In this document: positions 55,844 through 64,000 of the stretch, one piece after another
Position numbering within the stretch: position 1 is the first letter of the stretch
Layout of the letters: every line of letters begins with the position of its first letter
From: Propionispira raffinosivorans DSM 20765
GTDB lineage: Bacteria > Bacillota > Negativicutes > Selenomonadales > Selenomonadaceae
Direction of reading: 5' to 3'
NCBI RefSeq assembly: GCF_000381065.1
Contig: NZ_KB905862.1
Location: 1-64,000 of the forward strand
Length of the DNA stretch: 64,000 nt
Translations under genes and position numbers: made by a program
The notes under the pieces: model-generated
Databases searched by the model: none
Told to the model about the DNA's origin: nothing
The model's input: only the letters and a program-made list of their open reading frames with translations

Positions 55844-56599
55844 TTATTCTGCTTCAGTCGGTGTAGTGTCTTCTTGCATCGCTGGAGCTGCTTCGTGGTT
55901 TCCCATACCGCGATGCATACCGGGGCTTTTTGGCATTTTGCTTTTTAAATCAGTCATGCATTGGTTAAAGGTTGCTTCATCAATGCCCAATGAGGTGGCG
56001 ACATCTTTCCAAGTGTTATTGATCTTTTTCATGTTAAGAACAGTTGAAATGGTTTTTGAAGATTGTTTTGATAAAACAGAAGCCATCACGATATCATTTG
56101 GTTGGTATCCGTCTTTTAAAAGACCGTTAACTGTGCTTTCATCAATTTGCAGCATGGTTGACATTTGTTTGCTCATAAATCCTTGTGCAGCTTGTTGAAG
56201 TTGTTCATTTGTTATGGAAAATGAATCCATAACATCTTTCCAACTATTTGTTGCTGTTTTTGCATTCATGACCTCGGTGAAGGATTTGTTGCCAGCCGAA
56301 GCAATTAATGCGGCCTGATGAAAATCGCGCATTGTATAACCCTTGGCTTGATAATCAAGCAGGACTTTTTTATCTACATTAAAAGTTGTCGCAAACTGTT
56401 GCGCCATTTCATCCGTCATGACTTTTGGCGTTGCTTTATGCTCACGATGCATCTGTCCTTGATCTTGTTGCGTGGTATCAGCTGTTGCGGCAAATGCAGT
56501 TTGGTTTAAATAGGTTGTACCAATACCTGTAATGGCAAAAGCACCGGTGAGAGCAAGGATGAGAGTTTTCTTTTTATTGCTTTTTGATAGTAAATTCAT
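55844..56599 (-). CDS. Secreted protein with two tandem ~65-residue repeats
   Basis: 251 residues. Signal peptide 1-37 (KKK, hydrophobic core, ending QTAFA). The mature part holds two homologous units, about 71-136 and 148-213: VDKKVLLDYQAKGY...AKTATNSWKDVMDSFSI and IDESTVNGLLKDGY...MKKINNTWKDVATSLGI, 77 residues apart. The C-terminus is His/Met/Pro-rich (PGMHRGMGNHE) and the mature N-terminus also has MHREH, which could bind metal. Not recognised. It lies next to a two-component system, which may control it. Confidence 0.75.
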   Translation of the reverse strand: MNLLSKSNKKKTLILALTGAFAITGIGTTYLNQTAFAATADTTQQDQGQMHREHKATPKVMTDEMAQQFATTFNVDKKVLLDYQAKGYTMRDFHQAALIASAGNKSFTEVMNAKTATNSWKDVMDSFSITNEQLQQAAQGFMSKQMSTMLQIDESTVNGLLKDGYQPNDIVMASVLSKQSSKTISTVLNMKKINNTWKDVATSLGIDEATFNQCMTDLKSKMPKSPGMHRGMGNHEAAPAMQEDTTPTEAE

Positions 56600-56690
56600 A
56601 AAATAGCCTCCAAATTTGTTTTACTTCTCAAGGAAGAACTGTTCTTTAATATAGTATATACTTTTTAAATGACAAGATCATGACAAGAAA

Positions 56691-58085
56691 TTAAAACGTT
56701 TTGGGGAATATTACTTTAAAAATGGTTTTTTCATTGGGAATACTGGAAACAGAAATGCTGCCATGCATTCCTTCGACGAGTTTTTTCGTAATCGCCAGTC
56801 CAAGACCGGTACCGCCTTTGTTGCGAGATCGAGCTTTATCGACACGATAAAAACGATCCCAAAGATAAGGCAGATCTTTTTGGGGGATACCTTCGCCTGA
56901 ATCCGTAACGGATAGAATGAAGCTTGTTTTATCACGTTCAAATTGAATGAAAATTTTATTTCCGTCGGGGGAATGTCGCAATGCATTACTAATTAAGTTG
57001 CTGAGAATTTGTTCGATTCTCAGTGGATCTGTTTTTACAAATACAAGTTTTGGCGATACAGAAAAAATTAGCTGCTGATTTTTTTCGGCAGACATTGGCT
57101 GGAATTTCCCTTTTTGTTTTTCGATAAACTCGCCAAGGTTTAAATTTTGATATTGAAAATGCGTTTGGCCAGATTCAATTCTGGCCAGATTTAATAATTC
57201 ACTGATTAAAGAATTCATCTGATGACATTCATCAAGTGTCGTTTTTAGATAACAGGCTTGTTTCGTTTTTTCTGTGACAACACCGTCTAAAAGACTTTCA
57301 GTTACAGCCTGAATGGTAGCGAGCGGTGTTTTTAATTCATGTGTAATATCGGAAAAAAATTCTTGCCGTTCTTGTTCAATGCGCTCTAGCGCAGCAGCCA
57401 TTTCATTAAAGGTGAAACCAAGCCTGCCAATCTCGTCTTGTCCGATGGCAGTTGTACGACTTTTATAGTTTCCCGCTGTAAACTTTTCTGCAGCATGACT
57501 GATGTTACTAATTGGTTTTGTCAGATTGCGCGATAAGATGAAGGCAAAGATTCCCGCAAGCAGAATTGAACCTAAGATTGTATAGAGCAGAAGTTGTTCA
57601 ATGGCCGCAGAAGTTTTTGCTATACCGGTGATGGGGGTATGGATCATGAGAACGATGGAAGGGTTTTGTGGAAAGGGGATTGATACAACGATGGCTGGAT
57701 CATCATCATCATTGGCACTGTAGAGGCGCGAGGTTACTTCACCATTGAATAAGTTTTCGGCTGGATCATTTTGTACTTGCATATGATGCTGCCAGATTTT
57801 TGGTGCTTTACCAGAACGGGTATGATTTTCCTGATCAATGATCCACATGGTTGTACCAGAAAAATCACTTAAATTTTCTAAAAGTGAGGGAGAATATAAT
57901 TGGTCTTGTGTTACAGCATTCAAGAAGCGTGTGGTCGATATACCGACACGAATCAGTTCCGCTTTTTTTGCCTCGACCAAATAATTTGTGACTAAATGCG
58001 ATAAAGAAATGCCAATGCTGGCAGTCAGTAAGACCAGTACAACAATATGAGATGTCAATATTTTACCAAAAAGTGATCGAATCAT
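56691..58085 (-). CDS. Sensor histidine kinase
   Basis: 464 residues: membrane helix about 10-33, extracytoplasmic sensor about 34-160, second helix about 164-185, HAMP 186-240, HisKA with phospho-acceptor H249 (SDITHELKTPLATIQ), and HATPase_c with NLISNALRHSP, DSGEGIPQ and GGTGLGLAI. It overlaps the response-regulator stop by four bases, so the two are translationally coupled. The sensor contains a DDDD run (127-130 region) that could bind cations. The signal is unknown. Confidence 0.94.
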   Translation of the reverse strand: MIRSLFGKILTSHIVVLVLLTASIGISLSHLVTNYLVEAKKAELIRVGISTTRFLNAVTQDQLYSPSLLENLSDFSGTTMWIIDQENHTRSGKAPKIWQHHMQVQNDPAENLFNGEVTSRLYSANDDDDPAIVVSIPFPQNPSIVLMIHTPITGIAKTSAAIEQLLLYTILGSILLAGIFAFILSRNLTKPISNISHAAEKFTAGNYKSRTTAIGQDEIGRLGFTFNEMAAALERIEQERQEFFSDITHELKTPLATIQAVTESLLDGVVTEKTKQACYLKTTLDECHQMNSLISELLNLARIESGQTHFQYQNLNLGEFIEKQKGKFQPMSAEKNQQLIFSVSPKLVFVKTDPLRIEQILSNLISNALRHSPDGNKIFIQFERDKTSFILSVTDSGEGIPQKDLPYLWDRFYRVDKARSRNKGGTGLGLAITKKLVEGMHGSISVSSIPNEKTIFKVIFPKTF

Positions 58086-58753
58086 TTGTTTATAACCTCA
58101 AACCGATATCCGAAGCCTCGTATAGTATGGATATATGTCAAATCAGCAGATATAAGGCTTTGGCGCAGCCTTTTAATTGTTGCATCAACGGTTCGGTCAT
58201 CTCCATCAAAATCATATCCCCAAACATTGGTTAAGAGCTGTTCACGAGAAAATGTTTGTTTCGGATGCCGCATAAAAAAAGACAATAGTTCAAATTCTTT
58301 TGGCGGCAGCGTCAATTCAGTTTGACCAATCATTATTGATTTTTTAATATCATTTATCATAAGTTCACCTGCTTTGCATAGATGGACATCATCTTCCATC
58401 ATACCGCTGCGCCTTAGAACGGCTTTTACACGAGCTACGACCTCACGAGGACTGAATGGTTTTGTAATATAGTCATCTGCACCCAAGGCAAACCCAGCAA
58501 TTTTATCAGGTTCGGCGCATTTTGCTGTTAAAAAAATGCGTGGAACACTACGGGTAATCGATTCACATAGTTCAAATCCATTTATTTTTGGCAGCATGAT
58601 ATCTAAAATAAGCAAGTCAGGGCGATGCGTGGTTTCAATTTGCATGGCTTCATCACCATCGGCAGCTGTGTAGACGGTGAATCCCTCTTTTTCTAGATAC
58701 AGGGCAACGATTTCGCGAATTGTTGGTTCATCATCGGCGACGAGTATTTTCAT
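58082..58753 (-). CDS. OmpR/PhoB-family response regulator
   Basis: 223 residues: receiver domain with D8/D9, phospho-acceptor D51 (LLILDIMLP) and the lysine in DYITKPFS; then a winged-helix DNA-binding domain (GYDFDGDDRTVDATIKRLRQ, IRGFGYRFE). GGAGGTG precedes the ATG. An 18-bp palindromic sequence lies just upstream (58768-58785) and could be its own binding site. Partner of the kinase it overlaps. Confidence 0.95.
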   Translation of the reverse strand: MKILVADDEPTIREIVALYLEKEGFTVYTAADGDEAMQIETTHRPDLLILDIMLPKINGFELCESITRSVPRIFLTAKCAEPDKIAGFALGADDYITKPFSPREVVARVKAVLRRSGMMEDDVHLCKAGELMINDIKKSIMIGQTELTLPPKEFELLSFFMRHPKQTFSREQLLTNVWGYDFDGDDRTVDATIKRLRQSLISADLTYIHTIRGFGYRFEVINK

Positions 58754-58767
58754 TAAAGCACCTCCAT

Positions 58768-58785
58768 ATATACTTACTAGTATAT
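58768..58785 (-). promoter_or_regulatory. Palindrome upstream of the two-component operon
   Basis: ATATACT (58768-58774), spacer TACT, AGTATAT (58779-58785): perfect inverted repeat 15 bases ahead of the start codon, in the likely promoter region. Confidence 0.45.
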
Positions 58786-58876
58786 ACGATATTCCTTAGA
58801 AATAAATAAGAAATATTCACTTTTTGTATGTTTGGTTTGCCTAAGATAAAAGTGACAGAGATAAAATTTTTCAGAC

Positions 58877-58905
58877 TTGATTATATGTGCTTGATACGCT
58901 ATTAT
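58877..58905 (+). promoter_or_regulatory. birA promoter
   Basis: TTGATT (58877-58882), 17-base spacer, TATTAT (58900-58905). Confidence 0.65.
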
Positions 58906-58958
58906 TAGGAGGGGTTTTAACCTGTTAGGATAGAAAGAGAAATGAAGGAGATAATTAA

Positions 58959-59933
58959 ATGCGTTCCAATATATTGGATATACTGCGACAGGCAAACGGG
59001 ACTTATGTTTCTGGTGAAGACATTGCTAGGACAATGAATGTATCAAGAACAGCTGTTTGGAAACATATCCGTGAATTAAAACAGGCGGGTTATGCGATTG
59101 ACAGTCATTCGCGCAGTGGATATTGTTTGATGGAAACGCCAGATTTGCTTTTGCCGAATGAAATACAAAATGGACGAAAAACGAAAGTCCTAGGTAAGGA
59201 CATTCAATATTATAAGGAAGTCATATCAACCAATAATCAAGCGAAGCTTGCAGCCCAGCAAGATGCAGGTGAAGGCACAATCATAGTTAGTGAAGCACAG
59301 ACTAGTGGGCGTGGCCGGTTAGCACGCGGCTGGTATTCACCAGCGGAAAAAGGAATTTGGTTTTCGGTGATATTGAGGCCTCATTTTTTACCTCAAGAAG
59401 CACCAAAATGTACATTATTGGCAGCTGTGGCTATTGTTAAGGCTATTGAAACAATAACAGAAATTCAGGTTGGCATTAAATGGCCGAATGATATTCTCTA
59501 TAATAAACTGAAACTTGTTGGCATTTTAACGGAGATGAATGCTGAAATGGATTGTATCAATTATATTATAATTGGTATGGGTATCAATGTGAACATTCAA
59601 AAAAATGAATTCCCCTTAGAACTACAACACATTGCAACGTCGTTGGCTATTATAAAAGGTAAGAAAATATCGAGAGTTCAGTTGCTTAACGAAATTTTAT
59701 TTCAAATTGAAACTTTATATAATATAGCGCAAACCGAAGGGTTTGCTAAAATATTGGAAGAATGGAAAAAATATTCCGTTACGCTGGGAAAGACTGTAGA
59801 TGTTATTGGTATCAACGATACTTTCGCGGGACTTGCGATGGATATTGATGAAGATGGAGCCTTGCTGGTAAAAACAAAAGCAGGCATTAAAAGAGTCTTG
59901 GCGGGAGATGTGTCTATTCGAGCCAAAGGGTAA
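58959..59933 (+). CDS. birA: Bifunctional biotin ligase / biotin repressor
   Basis: 324 residues. N-terminal winged helix (about 1-62; VSGEDIARTMNVSRTAVWKHIRELK) for DNA binding; central ligase domain with SGRGRLARGWYSP (biotinyl-AMP loop) and GIKWPNDILY; small C-terminal SH3-like domain. It attaches biotin to carboxylases and can repress biotin genes. It is followed by coaX, a conserved birA-coaX-dusB order. Confidence 0.96.
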   Translation: MRSNILDILRQANGTYVSGEDIARTMNVSRTAVWKHIRELKQAGYAIDSHSRSGYCLMETPDLLLPNEIQNGRKTKVLGKDIQYYKEVISTNNQAKLAAQQDAGEGTIIVSEAQTSGRGRLARGWYSPAEKGIWFSVILRPHFLPQEAPKCTLLAAVAIVKAIETITEIQVGIKWPNDILYNKLKLVGILTEMNAEMDCINYIIIGMGINVNIQKNEFPLELQHIATSLAIIKGKKISRVQLLNEILFQIETLYNIAQTEGFAKILEEWKKYSVTLGKTVDVIGINDTFAGLAMDIDEDGALLVKTKAGIKRVLAGDVSIRAKG

Positions 59934-59985
59934 TGTAAACTGAATCGTCGAAAACATGATCGATTTCATTGGAGGAAAAATAATC

Positions 59986-60750
59986 ATGCTATTAGTCTTT
60001 GATATTGGGAACAGTAATATTGTTTTAGGTACATATGAAGGAAAAAAATTATTAAAGCATTGGCGTATATCGACTGATCGGCAAAAAACCGGTGATGAAT
60101 ATGGTATGCTTATTAATAATTTATTTATGTTTCAAGGGATACATATGAAAGACATTGATGCAATCATCATATCTTCGGTTGTTCCACCACTTGTTGTGCC
60201 ACTCGTGAAGATGTGTGAACGTTATTTTAAAATTAAACCACTCGTAGTAGGTCCTGGTATTAAAACGGGCATCCGCTTGAAATATGAAAATCCACGTGAA
60301 ATTGGTGCGGATCGTATTGTCAATACCGTAGGTGCGTATGAGCAATATGGAGGCCCGCTGATTGTTATTGATATTGGTACGGCTACGACTTTTGATGTTG
60401 TGGATGAAAATGGCGATTATCTTGGTGGGGCGATTGCACCAGGGATTGGGATTTCTACGGAGGCACTTTTTCAAAGGGCGGCTAAATTACCGCGTATTGA
60501 ACTTGTTACACCCAAAAATGTTATTTGCCGTAATACAGTAACCAGTATGCAGGCGGGAATTATTTTTGGGTTTGTAGGACAAATCGATGGAATTGTTTGC
60601 CGGATGAAAGCAGAATTGGGTAAAGATGTAAAAGTTGTAGCAACTGGCGGTCTGGCAAAAATGATTGCTAAGGAATCACAGACTATCGATACCAATGATT
60701 ACTTTTTAACGTTGACCGGGCTCAGAGTTTTATATGAGCGCAATATGTAG
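59986..60750 (+). CDS. coaX: Type III pantothenate kinase
   Basis: First step of coenzyme A synthesis. 254 residues from the ATG at 59986 (TTGGAGG 10 bases upstream; the reading to 59956 crosses that site). ASKHA fold with [11 protein letters not shown] (phosphate 1), GADRIVN, and [11 protein letters not shown]. Not inhibited by CoA in characterised family members. Lies between birA and dusB. Confidence 0.96.
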   Translation: MLLVFDIGNSNIVLGTYEGKKLLKHWRISTDRQKTGDEYGMLINNLFMFQGIHMKDIDAIIISSVVPPLVVPLVKMCERYFKIKPLVVGPGIKTGIRLKYENPREIGADRIVNTVGAYEQYGGPLIVIDIGTATTFDVVDENGDYLGGAIAPGIGISTEALFQRAAKLPRIELVTPKNVICRNTVTSMQAGIIFGFVGQIDGIVCRMKAELGKDVKVVATGGLAKMIAKESQTIDTNDYFLTLTGLRVLYERNM

Positions 60751-60758
60751 TAAATAAA

Positions 60759-60789
60759 GGCGCGAATTTTGATTCGCGTCACTTTTTTT
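60759..60789 (+). terminator. Terminator of birA-coaX
   Basis: GGCGCGAAT (60759-60767) and ATTCGCGTC (60772-60780) pair with one G-T around TTTG, followed by ACTTTTTTT. Confidence 0.88.
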
Positions 60790-60808
60790 AAGGAGGTTCA
60801 ACATACAA

Positions 60809-61822
60809 GTGAAAATAGGGAACATAGAAATAAAAAATCCATTAATTTTGGCGCCGATGGCTGGCGTTACGGATATGGCCTACCGTATTTTGGCAACGGA
60901 ACTTGGTTGTGGACTGGTATATTCGGAAATGGTAAGTGACCAAGGGATCAATTATCGAAATCCCCATACTTTGGAAATGCTGAAAACAAACTCAGGAGAA
61001 CATCCGCTTACGTTGCAGCTTTTTAGTGCTGATCCGAAGCGGCTTGCTGAAGCAGCAAAATATGTAGAAAGCCTTGGCTGTGCCGATATTATTGATATTA
61101 ATATGGGCTGCCCCGCACCTAAGATTGTTAAAAACAAAGAGGGCTCGGCGCTGATGTGCGATCCAAAACTCGCATTTTCCATAATGAAGGCGGTGCGTCA
61201 AGCCGTGAAGATACCGGTTACGGTTAAAATGCGCAAAGGCTGGGATGCTGAGCATGTTAATGTCGTTTCGATGGCAAAACTTGCTGAGGAAGCGGGAATG
61301 GATGCGATTGCTGTACACGGGAGGACACGCGAAGAATTTTATCGTGGTGCGGCAGACTGGAACATCATTGCTGAAGTGAAACAGGCCGTAAAAATTCCCG
61401 TTATTGGTAATGGTGATGTTCGCACTGGACAAGATGCAAAGAAAATTTTTGCGCAAACACAATGTGATGCGGTTATGATTGGGCGGGCAGCGCAAGGGAA
61501 TCCATGGATTTTTCGAAAAATAAATCATTTTCTGCAAACCGGGCAAGAATTGCCAGACCCGACGATGCAAGAACGGATGAATTTAATTTTGCGCCATTTA
61601 GATATGCTGATTGAAAATAAAGGGGAGTATATTGGTCCACGAGAAATGCGTAAACATGCAACCTGGTACACAAAAGGTTTGCCACATTCAGCTGAATTGC
61701 GTAACTTGTTTAATCAAGCGGAAAATCGGGAGGAGTTTACGGTAATTTTGAAGAAACTTTTATTATTTAATGAATCCGTAGAAAAAATTGACAAAGAGAA
61801 GAAAACAACATATAATATTTAA
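60809..61822 (+). CDS. dusB: tRNA-dihydrouridine synthase
   Basis: Reduces uridine to dihydrouridine in the tRNA D-loop using FMN. 337 residues: TIM barrel with APMAGVTDMAYR, catalytic Cys in NMGCPAPKIVKNKEGSALM, and VHGRTREEFYRGAADW. The C-terminal helical RNA-binding domain follows. GTG start with AAGGAGG upstream. The DusB subgroup is inferred from length and the birA-coaX neighbourhood. Confidence 0.94.
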   Translation: MKIGNIEIKNPLILAPMAGVTDMAYRILATELGCGLVYSEMVSDQGINYRNPHTLEMLKTNSGEHPLTLQLFSADPKRLAEAAKYVESLGCADIIDINMGCPAPKIVKNKEGSALMCDPKLAFSIMKAVRQAVKIPVTVKMRKGWDAEHVNVVSMAKLAEEAGMDAIAVHGRTREEFYRGAADWNIIAEVKQAVKIPVIGNGDVRTGQDAKKIFAQTQCDAVMIGRAAQGNPWIFRKINHFLQTGQELPDPTMQERMNLILRHLDMLIENKGEYIGPREMRKHATWYTKGLPHSAELRNLFNQAENREEFTVILKKLLLFNESVEKIDKEKKTTYNI

Positions 61823-61848
61823 TAATCATTAAACTGTATTACGTGGAG

Positions 61849-61870
61849 GTGTCAAGTTATAACTTGGCAC
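61849..61870 (+). terminator. Hairpin after dusB
   Basis: GTGTCAAGTT (61849-61858) / AACTTGGCAC (61861-61870), 10 paired bases with almost no loop, followed by TTATTTATATT. A weak terminator at best. Confidence 0.45.
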
Positions 61871-61907
61871 TTATTTATATTGTCTTAATGATATTTGAGA
61901 GTCGATG

Positions 61908-61982
61908 ATTGAAAATTGAAAGTTAGGGTCAAGATGGACTGTAATATGCTTCATTTTCAACGTTTCACTTTCAATTTTCAAT
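61908..61982. repeat. 75-bp inverted-repeat element upstream of greA
   Basis: ATTGAAAATTGAAAGT (61908-61923) is perfectly inverted at 61967-61982 (ACTTTCAATTTTCAAT). The 43-base interior carries no ORF. It ends 24 bases before the greA start, so it lies in the greA leader or promoter. Confidence 0.8.
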
Positions 61983-62006
61983 TAAATATAAAGGGGCGCA
62001 TGTAAA

Positions 62007-62483
62007 ATGGCTGAAAAGCAAGTAATGCTGACCGAAGCAGGTTTAAAAAAACTTGAAGAAAAACTTGAAAAATTAAAGAGTGTACGTAGAATAGAAGTAG
62101 CAGAACGTATTAAACAAGCAATTGATTTTGGTGATATCAGTGAAAACTCGGAATATGAAGATGCAAAAAATGAACAGGCTTTTATTGAAGGCGAAATTCT
62201 TACTTTAGAAAAAATGCTTCGTAATAGTCAGATCATTGAAGATGATAAATCAAATAAAGGTATAGTAGCTTTGGGAAATACGGTTGTTATTAAAGATTTA
62301 GAGTTTAATGAAGATCAAGTGTATACGATTGTTGGCTCGGCTGAAGCTGATCCGAAAGACTTGAAAATATCGAACGAGTCCCCAGTTGGTCAAGCTATTA
62401 TTGGTAAAAAAATTGGTGATACAATCGAAGTCCATGTACCAGCGGGCGTATTACAGTATCAGATTGTCGAAATTAGAGCGTAA
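62007..62483 (+). CDS. greA: Transcription elongation factor GreA
   Basis: Rescues backtracked RNA polymerase by stimulating RNA cleavage. 158 residues: N-terminal coiled coil (MLTEAGLKKLEEKLEKLKS ... ARIKQAIDFGDISENSEYEDAK with the acidic tip D/E) and a C-terminal FKBP-like domain ending in GDTIEVHVPAGVLQYQIVEI. AAAGGGG precedes the ATG. It is followed by lysS after 24 bases, the usual Firmicutes pair. Confidence 0.97.
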   Translation: MAEKQVMLTEAGLKKLEEKLEKLKSVRRIEVAERIKQAIDFGDISENSEYEDAKNEQAFIEGEILTLEKMLRNSQIIEDDKSNKGIVALGNTVVIKDLEFNEDQVYTIVGSAEADPKDLKISNESPVGQAIIGKKIGDTIEVHVPAGVLQYQIVEIRA

Positions 62484-62504
62484 GTTTATGATAGGAGATT
62501 ATAG

Positions 62505-63998
<1,494 letters not shown>

Positions 63999-64000
63999 AA

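Noticed and set aside
60992-61570. 192-codon open frame on the minus strand within dusB
   Set aside because: It is antisense to a gene with intact catalytic motifs; the composition (His/Phe/Asn/Arg-rich) is that of a shadow frame.

Overview
This is a gene-dense, AT-rich chromosomal segment of a Gram-positive-lineage (Firmicutes) anaerobe. The evidence includes sigma-A promoters of the TTGACA-N17-TATAAT type, strong AAGGAGG ribosome binding sites, frequent TTG/GTG starts, a T-box leader, an RNA polymerase delta subunit and the mfd-mazG-hup-divIC-S1-tilS-hpt-ftsH gene order. That cluster lacks every sporulation gene normally found inside it. Together with an NAD-linked trimeric [FeFe]-hydrogenase and chemotaxis genes, this suggests a non-sporulating, probably motile, fermentative member of the Negativicutes. 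The lineage call is inference. I saw no rRNA, tRNA, CRISPR array, prophage or transposase gene.

Layout. 1-992: 3' part of an L-asparaginase. 1063-4611 (minus): hydC-hydB-hydA hydrogenase operon. 4612-8150: a gene-poor stretch with a small unknown protein, a membrane-anchored metallophosphoesterase and a TSUP permease. 8151-12404: HD phosphohydrolase, glnS with a small partner gene, and an ArsB/NhaD-type permease. 12536-16348: an unknown protein, a PutP-type sodium symporter and an FAD-dependent oxidoreductase. 16349-18711: ammonium uptake (amtB, PII), with amtB behind a long attenuator-type leader. 18861-22254: a chemotaxis module (REC-CheX fusion, CheX, MCP). 22319-24283 (minus): aminotransferase and Lrp-like regulator behind a T-box that reads alanine. 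24401-29526: YhcH-like protein, speD and a single-chain FGAM synthase. 29730-33436: potABCD. 33572-40577: DUF2156 protein, ywiB-argS, rpoE-pyrG, sppA and a Yip1-like protein. 40765-54659: the mfd to ftsH housekeeping cluster. 54784-58753: a second, unrelated asparaginase, then a repeat-containing secreted protein and a two-component system on the minus strand. 58959-63998: birA-coaX-dusB and greA-lysS.

How it fits together. Nitrogen is the recurring theme: two asparaginases of unrelated folds, AmtB/PII, a T-box-controlled transaminase and polyamine synthesis/uptake (speD, potABCD). The hydrogenase would dispose of fermentative NADH.

The most interesting non-coding signals are: (i) a family of four dispersed intergenic elements with terminal inverted repeats, two about 135-147 bp and two internally deleted to about 76-84 bp, resembling MITEs; (ii) a roughly 230-nt amtB leader in which two hexaloop hairpins with A1/G4 loops each overlap the 5' arm of an intrinsic terminator, the layout expected for ANTAR-type antitermination; and (iii) a long inverted repeat folding the 3' end of the PII gene.
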